DNA from: Prevotellaceae bacterium UBA2738
Lineage (GTDB): Bacteria; Bacteroidota; Bacteroidia; Bacteroidales; Bacteroidaceae
Assembly: GCA_002353585.1 (NCBI GenBank)
Contig: DEJW01000014.1
Coordinates: 1 to 17,614, forward strand
Length of the DNA: 17,614 bases
Direction: 5' to 3'
Shown: positions 6,757 through 14,302 of the stretch, one piece after another
How the letters are laid out: each line of letters opens with the position of its first letter
Numbering within the stretch: the first letter of the stretch is position 1
Notes under the pieces: model-generated
The model's database searches: none
Told to the model about the DNA's origin: nothing
What the model saw: the letters and a program-made list of their open reading frames with translations, nothing else
Translations under genes and position numbers: made by a program

Positions 6757-6826
6757 TTCAAGAGTTTTCGTTTTCGTAGCGAGATTTGCTCGCGTTTCGT
6801 AGTCGTTTTTTGCGACGTTTCGTTTA
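6754..6826 (+). repeat. Intergenic repeat element with two adjacent small hairpins
   Basis: The spacer between the unknown gene and ssb starts in the stop codon with TAGTTCAAGAG. It continues with two hairpins, each preceded by TCGTAG and followed by CGTTTCG. The first is GCGAG/CTCGC (6779-6793, perfect 5-bp stem). The second is GTCG/CGAC (6802-6816). Related hairpins with different stems occur near 13271-13297 and 15131-15158. No T-tract sits right after a stem in the terminator manner. Confidence 0.7.
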
Positions 6827-6832
6827 AGAATT

Positions 6833-7276
6833 ATGAATAAAGTAATGCTCATAGGCAATGTTGGTACAGAGCCTGAAGTAAGATATTTTGAGGCCGACAG
6901 TTGTGTGGCACGAGTTCGTCTCGCCACCACTGAGAAAGGCTATGTGTTGCAGAATGGCACCCGAGTGCCAGACCGTACAGACTGGCATAACCTGGTGTTC
7001 TACCGCAAGCTTGCCAAGGTGGTGGAGCAGTATGTGCATAAGGGCGACAAACTCTATGTTGACGGCCGTCTGCAATACTCCCAGTATGATGACAAGCGAG
7101 GCGTTCAGCGTATGGCTACCGAGATAATAGTTGACAATATGGAGATGCTCACCCCCAAGTCAGCCTCCCAGCCAGCTCAGCCAGCCCCTTCTGCCCAGCC
7201 AGCTCAGCAGCCTGTCCTACAACCTCAACAGCCTGCCAATGCCCCAGAGCCTGACGATTCTGTAGTTCCATTCTAA
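6833..7276 (+). CDS. ssb: Single-stranded DNA-binding protein
   Basis: This 147-aa protein has an N-terminal OB fold at about residues 1-105. It begins with MNKVMLIGNVGTEPEVRYF, followed by TDWHNLVFYRKLAKVVEQYV and VDGRLQYSQYDD, all typical of bacterial SSB. A flexible linker rich in Pro, Gln and Ala (about 108-138) leads to the acidic tip PDDSVVPF, the docking site for partner proteins. SSB coats single-stranded DNA during replication, repair and recombination. The stop TAA and the next ATG share one base, so translation of gldE is probably coupled to it. No clear promoter was seen in the upstream spacer, so it may depend on a promoter before the 180-aa gene. Confidence 0.97.
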   Translation: MNKVMLIGNVGTEPEVRYFEADSCVARVRLATTEKGYVLQNGTRVPDRTDWHNLVFYRKLAKVVEQYVHKGDKLYVDGRLQYSQYDDKRGVQRMATEIIVDNMEMLTPKSASQPAQPAPSAQPAQQPVLQPQQPANAPEPDDSVVPF

Positions 7277-8589
7277 TGTATCAGTTGGCTATCATACTCA
7301 GTCAGGTTACACTCAACTCACCTACGTTGTCGGTGGTGTTGTGTCTTATTCTTGCCGTAATATTATTAGGCATCTCAGGTTTTGCCAGCAGTTCCGAGAT
7401 AGCCTTCTTCAGTCTTACGCCTCAGGATCTTGCCCAGTTGGATGAGGACCGCGAGCGCGACCGTAAGATTATAGAGTTACGTAAGGATTCGGAGCGCACA
7501 CTTGCAACCATCCTAATAACAAACAACTTCGTCAACGTAACCATCATCATGCTGCTCAACTACGCCATTGCGCAGTTGGTCAATTTCGGTAGTCTTTACT
7601 GGTTACAGTTTCTTTGCATAACGGTTTTCCTCACCTTCCTTCTTCTGCTTTTTGGCGAGATAATCCCTAAGGTCTATTCGCGCGTTTCTCCGCTTAAGTT
7701 CTGTCGCAGGGTAGTGGGCGGTGTGTTGTTTGCCCGTCAGCTGTTCTGGCCTATCGGCACTATACTTCTTAGTTCCAGCTTCATAGCCGAGAAATTCGTT
7801 CAGCGCAAGAACCATGTGCTCAGCATGGACGAACTTGAGCAGGCTCTCGAGCTCACCGATAAGGAGGAAATAAAGGAAGAGAAAGAGATACTCGAGGGCA
7901 TCATACGTTTTAGCGACGAGATGGCTCGCGAGATTATGACCAGCCGTCAGGATATTGTCTGCATCGACATCCGCACCTCTTTTAAGGATGTGCTGAAGTG
8001 TATCGTTGACAACAACTACAGTCGCATTCCCGTTTATCAGGACAATGTCGATAACATTCGCGGCATACTGTATATCAAGGACATACTCACCTACATCGAC
8101 AAGCCCTCAAACTTCCGCTGGCAGAGCCTTATACGTCAGGCTTACTTCGTGCCCGAGACCAAGAAGATTGACGACCTGCTGCACGAGTTTCAGACCAACA
8201 AGGTGCACATAGCCATCGTGGTCGATGAGTTTGGCGGCACCAGTGGCATCATCACCCTTGAGGACATTCTTGAGGAGATAGTGGGCGAGATAAGTGACGA
8301 GTATGACGACGACGAGCAGACCTACACCAAGATCTCCGACGACACCTACATCTTCGAGGGCAAGACCAAGCTTGTTGACTTCTGCCGAATCATTGATCTG
8401 GACGATGATTTCTTCGACGATTCGCTTGATGCCGACACTCTCGCAGGTCTTATGCTCGAGCTGAAAGGCGACTTCCCCAAGATTCACGAAAAGTTTACCT
8501 ATAACGACCTTTCCTTCGAGATTCTCAAGAAGGAGCAACGCCGTATTTCAAGAGTTAAGGTTGTTATAAATAATGCTAAAAAGAAATAA
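7276..8589 (+). CDS. gldE: GldE-type CNNM/CorC membrane protein with CBS domains
   Basis: This 437-aa protein begins with a CNNM (DUF21) transmembrane domain, with about four hydrophobic segments between residues 5 and 175. It includes SGFASSSEIAFFSL and FGEIIPKVYSR. A CBS pair follows at about 205-330 (MTSRQDIVCI, YSRIPVYQD, VVDEFGGTSGIITLEDILEEIVGEI). It ends in a CorC/HlyC domain (about 345-430). Related proteins are linked to magnesium or cobalt efflux and ion homeostasis. The name gldE comes from gliding flavobacteria, where it sits by gldD. Here gldD is absent and no other gliding gene is visible, so an ion-transport role is more likely. The ATG overlaps the ssb stop by one base. Confidence 0.9.
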   Translation: MYQLAIILSQVTLNSPTLSVVLCLILAVILLGISGFASSSEIAFFSLTPQDLAQLDEDRERDRKIIELRKDSERTLATILITNNFVNVTIIMLLNYAIAQLVNFGSLYWLQFLCITVFLTFLLLLFGEIIPKVYSRVSPLKFCRRVVGGVLFARQLFWPIGTILLSSSFIAEKFVQRKNHVLSMDELEQALELTDKEEIKEEKEILEGIIRFSDEMAREIMTSRQDIVCIDIRTSFKDVLKCIVDNNYSRIPVYQDNVDNIRGILYIKDILTYIDKPSNFRWQSLIRQAYFVPETKKIDDLLHEFQTNKVHIAIVVDEFGGTSGIITLEDILEEIVGEISDEYDDDEQTYTKISDDTYIFEGKTKLVDFCRIIDLDDDFFDDSLDADTLAGLMLELKGDFPKIHEKFTYNDLSFEILKKEQRRISRVKVVINNAKKK

Positions 8590-8618
8590 TGCCCTACAAA
8601 TAATCGTCGTTTTTTGTG

Positions 8619-8626
8619 TACTTTTG
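8619..8626 (+). promoter_or_regulatory. -7 box of the efflux operon promoter
   Basis: TACTTTTG matches the Bacteroidetes -7 consensus TAnnTTTG. No TTTG is found 19-21 nt upstream, so the -33 box is weak or absent. Transcription would start about 8632-8636, only some 15 nt before the ATG at 8650, giving a very short leader. Confidence 0.55.
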
Positions 8627-8649
8627 CACCGAAAATTAGTTTTGTAAGG

Positions 8650-9987
8650 ATGAAAATAAGACAATTTTGTATCACAATTCTGTCTCTGTTTGCCGCATCG
8701 ATTATGCTCCAGGCAAAGACGTGGACACTCGAAGAATGTATTCAGTATGCAATGGATAACAACATCACGTTGCATAAGGCAGGGCTTACCCGCCAGACCA
8801 GCGAGGAGACGCTCAAGGCATCAAAAGCACAACTCTTCCCATCTCTCACTTTTACCACCTCCCAGAACGTAGCCTACAACCCCTGGCGCGCCAGTAACTC
8901 GTCAACCGTCATGGGCTCTGAGGTGGAGCAGACCTCCAAGACCACTTCCTACAACGGCTCTTACAAGGTGGCAAGTAAATGGACGGTGTGGAACGGCAAC
9001 CGTAACCACAACACCGTAAAGCAGAACACCATCCTCGAGCAGGCAGCCGAGCAGGATAGCATAGTGTCGGCTCGCAACATCGAGGAGCAGATATCCAAGC
9101 TCTACATCCAGATACTCTATTCCAAAGAGGCTGTCGGCGTGGCTGAGGAAACCCTCGAGGCAGCCAAGGTCAACGAGCGTCGCGGACTGGAGATGGTCGA
9201 TGTGGGCAGCATGAGCAAGGCAGAGTGCTCACAACTTACTGCCACCAGGGCGCAAGACGAATATAACGTGGTCAAGGCACAGGGCAATGTGCTCAACTTC
9301 AAGCGCCAGCTGAAGGCACTCCTGCAGATTATCGACGAAGAGGATTTCGACATAGCCCCAGGCAGAGCCACCGACGATATGGCTCTCGAGCAGGTGCCCT
9401 CGCTCAGTGCAGTGTTTGAGGAAGCCCGCCGCAACCGTCCTGAGCTTAAAAAGGCACAGCTCTCAGTGGCAAGTGCCGAGCTGCAGCAGAAGATAGGCAA
9501 GGCACAGCGTTATCCCACCGTTTCGCTCGAGGGTGCTGTGGGCACTACCAACAGCTCGCTCAGCAAGAATGCCTGGGGCGACCAGATAAGGTCCAACTTC
9601 AACGTTGGCGGCGGTCTCACCGTCAGTGTGCCCATCTTCGACCAGCGCGCCTCTCGCACGGCAATCAACAAGGCTAACATCCAGCGCCAGACCGCCCTGC
9701 TCGACATTCTCGACAAGGAGACAGCCCTTCACAGCACCATCGAGTCATACTGGATTGATGCCAACAACTACCAGAGCCAGTTTAAGGCGGCAAGGGTGAG
9801 CAGTTCGGCAGCTAAGGATTCCTACGACCTGCTCTCCGAGCAGTTTGCTGTGGGCTTGAAGAATGTGGTTGAACTGCAAGACGGCAAGACTCGTCTTCTC
9901 ACCGCCCGTCAGAATGAGCTGCAGGCTAAGTATTCCACCATCCTTGCCCTTCAGATGCTGGAGTTCTATCAGAAGAAAGGCGAATAA
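8650..9987 (+). CDS. TolC-family outer membrane efflux protein
   Basis: This 445-aa protein forms the outer-membrane and periplasmic exit duct of a tripartite efflux pump, probably as a trimer. Residues 1-22 are a signal peptide with a basic start (MKIR) and cleavage near LQA-K. The mature protein opens with WTLEECIQYAMDNNITL, the usual start of this family. Two homologous halves rich in long helices follow, with NRPELKKAQLSVASAELQ near the middle. I place the start at ATG 8650, because an upstream in-frame TTG at 8614 would lie before the promoter box and spoil the signal peptide. The adaptor gene follows after 52 nt. The Q/A/E-rich helical stretches agree with coiled-coil barrels. Substrate cannot be told. 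Confidence 0.93.
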   Translation: MKIRQFCITILSLFAASIMLQAKTWTLEECIQYAMDNNITLHKAGLTRQTSEETLKASKAQLFPSLTFTTSQNVAYNPWRASNSSTVMGSEVEQTSKTTSYNGSYKVASKWTVWNGNRNHNTVKQNTILEQAAEQDSIVSARNIEEQISKLYIQILYSKEAVGVAEETLEAAKVNERRGLEMVDVGSMSKAECSQLTATRAQDEYNVVKAQGNVLNFKRQLKALLQIIDEEDFDIAPGRATDDMALEQVPSLSAVFEEARRNRPELKKAQLSVASAELQQKIGKAQRYPTVSLEGAVGTTNSSLSKNAWGDQIRSNFNVGGGLTVSVPIFDQRASRTAINKANIQRQTALLDILDKETALHSTIESYWIDANNYQSQFKAARVSSSAAKDSYDLLSEQFAVGLKNVVELQDGKTRLLTARQNELQAKYSTILALQMLEFYQKKGE

Positions 9988-9988
9988 T

Positions 9989-9997
9989 CCCCCCCCC
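9989..9997 (+). repeat. C9 homopolymer in the tolC-macA spacer
   Basis: Nine C in a row lie two bases after the outer membrane gene's stop codon, in the 52-nt spacer before the adaptor gene. The sequence TAATCCCCC recurs in the next spacer near 11243. It is outside all reading frames. Confidence 0.8.
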
Positions 9998-10039
9998 ATA
10001 TATAAATAAGGAGAAAAAACAATTCACACACATATATAT

Positions 10040-11230
10040 ATGAAGAATAAGAAGACATACATCATCCTCGCCTCAGTGGCACTGCTGGCTCTTGTGGCAT
10101 ATTTCCTCTTTGGCGGCGAGAAGCAGGCAGGTGTCACCTACGGCACAGCCGAAGTGAAGGTGGGCGACATCACCAACAGCGTCACTGCCACTGGCACCAT
10201 CGAGCCTGTAACCAGCGTCACGGTGGGTACTCAGGTGTCAGGTAAGGTGGCTCATCTCTACGTCGATTACAACAGTGTGGTAAAGAAAGGTCAGGTGATA
10301 GCCGAGCTCGATAAGACCAACCTCATGTCTGAGCTCGCAAGCGCCAAGGCTAACCTCTCGTCAGCCCAGAGCAACCTTTCCTATCAGCAGTCTCACTTCA
10401 ATCGTTACCAGATACTATTCAACAAGGGGCTCATCTCTGCCAACGACTACGAGCAGACTCGCCTTTCCTACGAGCAGGCTCAGCAGCAGGTGCGCACGGC
10501 TCGCGAGAGTGTCAACAAGGCTGCCACCAACTTAGGCTATGCCACCATCACCTCGCCCATCGACGGCGTAGTGCTCTCCAAGAGCGTGGAGGAGGGACAG
10601 ACCGTAGCCGCTTCATTCAACACCCCCGAACTCTTCACCATAGCCCAGGACCTCACCAATATGCAGGTCATAGCCGATATTGACGAGGCAGACATAGGCG
10701 AGGTGAAAGAGGGTCAGCGCGTCACCTTCACCGTCGATGCCTATCCTGACGATGTGTTCTCAGGCGTGGTGAAGCAGGTGCGCCAGGAGGCTACCACCGA
10801 GTCTAATGTGGTGACCTATCAGGTGGTCATCTCAGCCCCCAATGCCAACCTCAAGCTCAAGCCAGGACTTACCGCTAACGTCACCATCTTCACTCAGGAG
10901 GTGAAGAATGTGCTCGCCGTTCCAGCCAAGGCACTCAAGTTCACCCCTAACGAGAAGATGCTCTCCAAGGGTCAGTCCATTCATGACGTTCCAGCCCCCA
11001 ACAAGGTGTGGACGCTCGAAGACGGTGTGTTCAAGGCTCATAAGGTGGAGGTGGGACTCACCAACGGCATCACCACCGAGATCACCTCAGGTCTCAAGGC
11101 AGGTCAGAAGGTCATCACCGAGTTTCAGGTAGGTTCCTCCGATGCCGACGAGGCAGGAGGAGCCAAGAACAACAACCCCTTCATGCCCAAGCCGCGCTCC
11201 AGCCAGAAGAACGGCAAGGTCACCAAGTAA
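10040..11230 (+). CDS. MacA-like periplasmic adaptor (HlyD/RND membrane fusion family)
   Basis: This 396-aa adaptor links an inner-membrane ABC transporter to the TolC-like duct. Residues 6-24 form a membrane anchor. The biotinyl-lipoyl-like and barrel parts follow: VTATGTIEPVTSVTVGTQVSGKV near 48-70 and YVDYNSVVKKGQVIAELDKTNL to about 96. A periplasmic helical hairpin (about 97-160) is rich in Ala, Ser and Gln. The chain returns with ATITSPIDGVVLSKSVEEGQTV. Beta-barrel and membrane-proximal domains run to about 375, and the tail is basic. The order outer protein, adaptor, ATPase, permease matches MacAB-TolC systems. The ATG lies 27 nt after an AAGGAG stretch, too far for a normal ribosome site. 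The gene and the two downstream carry many C-ending codons, unlike the ATA-rich genes at the left of the window. Confidence 0.92.
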   Translation: MKNKKTYIILASVALLALVAYFLFGGEKQAGVTYGTAEVKVGDITNSVTATGTIEPVTSVTVGTQVSGKVAHLYVDYNSVVKKGQVIAELDKTNLMSELASAKANLSSAQSNLSYQQSHFNRYQILFNKGLISANDYEQTRLSYEQAQQQVRTARESVNKAATNLGYATITSPIDGVVLSKSVEEGQTVAASFNTPELFTIAQDLTNMQVIADIDEADIGEVKEGQRVTFTVDAYPDDVFSGVVKQVRQEATTESNVVTYQVVISAPNANLKLKPGLTANVTIFTQEVKNVLAVPAKALKFTPNEKMLSKGQSIHDVPAPNKVWTLEDGVFKAHKVEVGLTNGITTEITSGLKAGQKVITEFQVGSSDADEAGGAKNNNPFMPKPRSSQKNGKVTK

Positions 11231-11263
11231 CCCCCAAGCGTGTAATCCCCCTCTCTCTTTACG

Positions 11264-12019
11264 ATGGAAGAAAACAGAAAAGTCGTTATCGAACTCCAGG
11301 ATGTTCGCCGCGAGTTTAAGGTGGGCTCTGAGGTGGTCAAGGCACTGCGTGGCGTGTCGTTCAAGATTTACGAGGGCGAGTTCGTCACCATCATGGGCAC
11401 CTCTGGCTCAGGCAAATCCACCCTGCTCAACCAGTTGGGCTGTCTCGACACCCCCACCTCGGGCGAGTATTATCTCGACGGTGTCAGCGTTCGCACCATG
11501 ACCAAGAACCAGCGAGCCCGTCTGCGCAACCGCAAGATAGGTTTCGTATTCCAGAACTATAACCTCCTTCCCAAGACCACATCCGTGGAGAATGTGGAAC
11601 TGCCCCTGATGTACAACTCCGAGTACAGCGCCCAGCAGCGTCGCGAGGCAGCCATCGCAGCCCTCAACGAGGTGGGACTGGGCGAGAGGCTCTATCATAA
11701 GTCAAACCAGATGTCAGGCGGTCAGATGCAGCGCGTGGCTATAGCCCGTGCCTTGGTCAACAATCCCGCCGTGGTGCTTGCCGACGAGGCTACTGGTAAC
11801 CTCGACACCCGCACCTCCTTCGAGATGCTTGTGCTCTTCCAGAAACTCCATGCCCAGGGTCGCACCATCATCTTCGTCACCCACAACCCCGAGATAGCCC
11901 AGTACTCATCGCGCAACATTATGCTCCGCGACGGCAAGATACGCGAGGATGTCGTCAACCACAACATCCTCTCAGCCGCCGAAGCCCTCGCTGCGCTCCC
12001 CAAACCGCAAGACGACTAA
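11264..12019 (+). CDS. ABC transporter ATP-binding subunit (MacB/LolD type)
   Basis: This 251-aa cytoplasmic ATPase drives the efflux permease encoded next. Walker A is GTSGSGKST (45-53). The Q-loop lies in GFVFQNYNLLP, the signature is MSGGQMQRVAIARAL, Walker B is VVLADEATGNLD, and the switch histidine is in FVTHNPEIA. These features place it in the MacB/LolD/FtsE group. In E. coli MacB the ATPase and permease are one chain; here they are two, as in LolCD-type systems. The stop TAA shares one base with the permease ATG, indicating coupled translation. The C-terminal tail after residue 225 is a little longer than the minimal domain and ends in PKPQDD. Confidence 0.96.
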   Translation: MEENRKVVIELQDVRREFKVGSEVVKALRGVSFKIYEGEFVTIMGTSGSGKSTLLNQLGCLDTPTSGEYYLDGVSVRTMTKNQRARLRNRKIGFVFQNYNLLPKTTSVENVELPLMYNSEYSAQQRREAAIAALNEVGLGERLYHKSNQMSGGQMQRVAIARALVNNPAVVLADEATGNLDTRTSFEMLVLFQKLHAQGRTIIFVTHNPEIAQYSSRNIMLRDGKIREDVVNHNILSAAEALAALPKPQDD

Positions 12020-13242
12020 TGAACTTCATAAATCTACTTAAGGTTGCCATTAAGGCAATACTCAACAATAAGTTCCGCTCCTTTCTCAGCATGCTCGGCA
12101 TCATCATCGGTGTTGCCGCCGTCATCGTTATGATGGCAATCGGACAGGGTTCCAAGCATAGTATTCGTGAGAATATCTCAGCTATGGGCACCAACATCAT
12201 CATGATACGCCCAGGAGCCGACAGGGGCATGGGCGGTGTGCGCCAAGACCCCTCCAGCATGCAGACCCTCAAGGTCGAGGACTACGAGGCAGTAAAGAAA
12301 GAAGGCAAGTACATTTCATATATCTCGCCAGAGGTAACGGCAAGCGGACAGGCTATCAACGGCAACAACAACACCTCAACCACCCTTTATGGCGAGAGTC
12401 CCGAATATCTCGACATTAAGCAGTGGGAGGTTACCAGCGGCTCGGCATTCACCGACGAGGATATCAAGAAGTCAGCCAAGGTGTGCATCATAGGCAAGAC
12501 CGTGGTTGATGAGCTCTTTGGCGAGAACGTTGACCCAGTAGGCAAGATGATACGCTTCAAGAGCATCCCGTTCCGCGTTATCGGTGTGCTCAAGAGCAAG
12601 GGCTACAGCTCCTTCGGCATGGATCAGGATAACCTCATCATCACCCCTTACACCACCGTCATGAAGCGTGTTTCAGCCCAGACCTACCTCTCCAGCATCA
12701 ACTGCTCGGCACTCACTGAAGAGATGACCGACGATGCCATCAGCGAGCTCACGCAGATACTGCGCCAGCAGCACAAACTCAAGGACGAGGCAGAAGACGA
12801 CTTCACCATCCGCTCGCAGCAGGAGATGATGGAGACCATGTCCAGCACCATGGACACCGTCACCCTCATCCTCGTGGTTGCAGCAGCCTTCTCGCTCCTT
12901 GTGGCAGGCATAGGCATCATGAACATCATGCTCGTCAGCGTCACCGAGCGCACCAAGGAGATAGGACTCCGCATGTCAGTAGGCGCTCGCGGCATGGACA
13001 TCTCCAACCAGTTCCTCATCGAGTCCATCATCATCGCCGTCACGGGCGGAGTGCTCGGCATAGCCCTCGGCATGCTGCTCTCCACCAGTGCCAACCTGCT
13101 CTTCTCCCTTCCCACCAGTGTGCCCATGTGGGCTATCGTTGTCAGTTTCATCGTCTGCACCCTCATCGGCATCGGCTTCGGCTACTTCCCAGCCCGCAAA
13201 GCCGCCAGCATGGACCCCATCGAGGCAATCCGCTATGAATAG
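12019..13242 (+). CDS. ABC transporter permease (MacB/FtsX type)
   Basis: This 407-aa inner-membrane subunit has the MacB layout. The first membrane segment is near residues 21-43 (FLSMLGIIIGVAAVIVMMAI). A large periplasmic domain (about 45-280) follows and contains GQGSKHSIRENISAMGTNI and VIGVLKSKGYSSFG. Three more segments form the FtsX domain (about 285-400), with GIGIMNIMLVSVTERTKEIG before the last two. Such pumps export macrolides, heme precursors, peptides or lipoproteins depending on the species; nothing here identifies the substrate. It follows its ATPase with a one-base overlap and completes the four-gene pump. The stop codon begins TAGTTCAAG, shared with two other gene ends. Confidence 0.94.
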   Translation: MNFINLLKVAIKAILNNKFRSFLSMLGIIIGVAAVIVMMAIGQGSKHSIRENISAMGTNIIMIRPGADRGMGGVRQDPSSMQTLKVEDYEAVKKEGKYISYISPEVTASGQAINGNNNTSTTLYGESPEYLDIKQWEVTSGSAFTDEDIKKSAKVCIIGKTVVDELFGENVDPVGKMIRFKSIPFRVIGVLKSKGYSSFGMDQDNLIITPYTTVMKRVSAQTYLSSINCSALTEEMTDDAISELTQILRQQHKLKDEAEDDFTIRSQQEMMETMSSTMDTVTLILVVAAAFSLLVAGIGIMNIMLVSVTERTKEIGLRMSVGARGMDISNQFLIESIIIAVTGGVLGIALGMLLSTSANLLFSLPTSVPMWAIVVSFIVCTLIGIGFGYFPARKAASMDPIEAIRYE

Positions 13243-13322
13243 TTCAAGTCGCCAACAAATTTTCAGTTATCGTAGCGGGCATCGCCCCACGTATCGTTAT
13301 CGTTTTTATAAAACAACAAATT
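13243..13322 (+). repeat. Spacer with a hairpin repeat related to 6754-6826
   Basis: After TAGTTCAAG the spacer holds TTATCGTAGCGGGCATCGCC, with a GGGC/GCCC stem at 13277-13287, then ACGTATCGTTATCGTTTTTA. The TCGTAG...CGTWTCGTT frame matches the elements before ssb and before thyA, while the stem sequence differs. No separate promoter for the next gene is clear. Confidence 0.6.
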
Positions 13323-13700
13323 ATGCGTAAACTTTTATCAACCCTTCTTTTCCTTACCCTTTCCCTCTGTGCCATGGCGCAGACGTCATTAAACCAGCGT
13401 GTGCTCTTTGCTCCAGACTCCGTCAACATCCGCGAGTCGCAAGACGCACAGATAGAAATCGTAGCCGAATACATGCACAAGCATCCTCAGTCAACCGTCA
13501 TCGTCGCAGGTTTTGTTTCTAATCTCACCACTCCCAGCAAGGCAGAAGAGGTAGCCCAGCAGCGCGCCGATGCCGTCATGCGTCGCCTCATCTCCCGTCA
13601 CGGCATCCCTTCCTCCCGTCTCATGGCAATCGGAGTAGGCGAGGGCAAGCGTTATGACCAGCCCGAATTCAACGAGTTCGTCTCCTTCTTCGTCAAGTAA
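13323..13700 (+). CDS. Small exported OmpA-C-like protein with altered peptidoglycan site
   Basis: This 125-aa protein has a signal peptide at 1-19 (MRKLLSTLLFLTLSLCAMA). The rest resembles a single OmpA/MotB C-terminal domain: VLFAPDSVNIRESQDAQIEI near 27-46, then VIVAGFVSN (59-67), QQRADAVMRRLISRHGIPSSRL (79-100) and IGVGEGK. In the family, a GHTD motif supplies an Asp that binds diaminopimelate. Here the aligned segment is GFVS, so that Asp is replaced by S66, although the partner Arg (R81) remains. The usual C-terminal NRRVE motif is also missing. It is therefore probably a divergent periplasmic protein with weakened or lost wall binding. It follows the efflux permease after 80 nt on the same strand and could belong to that operon. 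Confidence 0.8.
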   Translation: MRKLLSTLLFLTLSLCAMAQTSLNQRVLFAPDSVNIRESQDAQIEIVAEYMHKHPQSTVIVAGFVSNLTTPSKAEEVAQQRADAVMRRLISRHGIPSSRLMAIGVGEGKRYDQPEFNEFVSFFVK

Positions 13701-13718
13701 TCTTTTCGAGGGAAGCAC

Positions 13719-13738
13719 GGAGAAACAATTATTTCTCC
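13719..13738 (+). terminator. Possible terminator of the efflux/OmpA-like operon
   Basis: A 7-bp stem GGAGAAA/TTTCTCC with a 6-nt loop lies 18 nt after the OmpA-like stop, between convergent genes. The downstream stretch is A/T-rich but has no good T-run, so function is uncertain. The rest of the spacer to folA (13739-13792) holds nothing else that I recognise. Confidence 0.45.
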
Positions 13739-13792
13739 ATACATAACATTTTGCTTCTATAGAGAAACATTTTCAATAAGATCGTCAAATAT

Positions 13793-14269
13793 TTATTTTT
13801 CGTAATCAACGAATGAGTATCGCTGAGGGTGTTTCTCGTCTATGGAATGATCCTCTCGCCATACCTCGTGCCATGAGGAATAGTTAGGAAAGAAGACATC
13901 AGCCTGGGCTGGTGTGTCGGCTATCTCGGTGAGACAGAGACGTTGAGCAATGGGGAGTGCCTGCTCGTAGATGGAGGCTCCGCCGATGATGTAGATGTCT
14001 TCGTCTGCCTCACAATGGCTGAGTGCCTCGTCAAGTGAGGGATAGACATCGCACCCTGGCAGTGACTGGACTGTGCGTGAGATGACTACGTTTCTACGAT
14101 TGGGCAAGGCTCCCTTAGGCAGGGAGTCGAAGGTCTTTCTGCCCATGATGATGGTGTGACCCGTGGTGAGCTGCTTGAAGCGCTTCAGGTCATTGGGCAA
14201 CCAATAGAGTAACTTGTTCTGATAGCCGATAGCATTGTTTTGGGCTACGGCTGCAATAATATTAATCAT
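13793..14269 (-). CDS. folA: Dihydrofolate reductase
   Basis: This 158-aa cytoplasmic enzyme reduces dihydrofolate to tetrahydrofolate with NADPH. It is the usual target of trimethoprim. The opening MINIIAAVAQNNAIG is diagnostic. The catalytic acid is D27 in LPNDLKRF. IIMGRKTFDSLPKG follows near 40-52, RRNVVISR near 58-65, and the nucleotide-binding IIGGASIYEQALP near 94-106. Length matches the chromosomal enzyme. I start at ATG 14269; the longer reading from 14311 would overlap the thyA end and translate the intervening repeat. The gene follows thyA by 28 nt on the same strand. Linkage is logical, since ThyA produces dihydrofolate that this enzyme recycles. Confidence 0.96.
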   Translation of the reverse strand: MINIIAAVAQNNAIGYQNKLLYWLPNDLKRFKQLTTGHTIIMGRKTFDSLPKGALPNRRNVVISRTVQSLPGCDVYPSLDEALSHCEADEDIYIIGGASIYEQALPIAQRLCLTEIADTPAQADVFFPNYSSWHEVWREDHSIDEKHPQRYSFVDYEK

Positions 14270-14275
14270 AATTTT

Positions 14276-14302
14276 ATAGTTCCCGTTAACGTTAACGTTA
14301 TA
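14276..14302 (-). repeat. TAACGK repeat over the thyA stop codon
   Basis: On the minus strand the stop TAA (14300-14298) opens the run TAACGTTAACGTTAACGG followed by GAAC. The end TAACGGGAAC is the same as the sequence at the glucosaminidase stop (1012-1021). It fills most of the 28-nt gap before folA. Confidence 0.75.

Noticed and set aside
8614..8649. Upstream TTG start for the TolC-like protein
   Set aside because: It lies before the promoter -7 box and would place polar residues before the signal peptide.
12684..13172. Minus-strand 162-aa open frame inside the permease gene
   Set aside because: It is a shadow of the C-rich permease codons, dominated by Met, Ser and Arg, with no domain.
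8650..13242. Horizontal transfer of the efflux operon because of its C-rich codons
   Set aside because: The same spacer repeats and stop-codon motif occur here as elsewhere, and there are no mobile genes, direct repeats or tRNA-junction signs, so codon difference alone is not enough.
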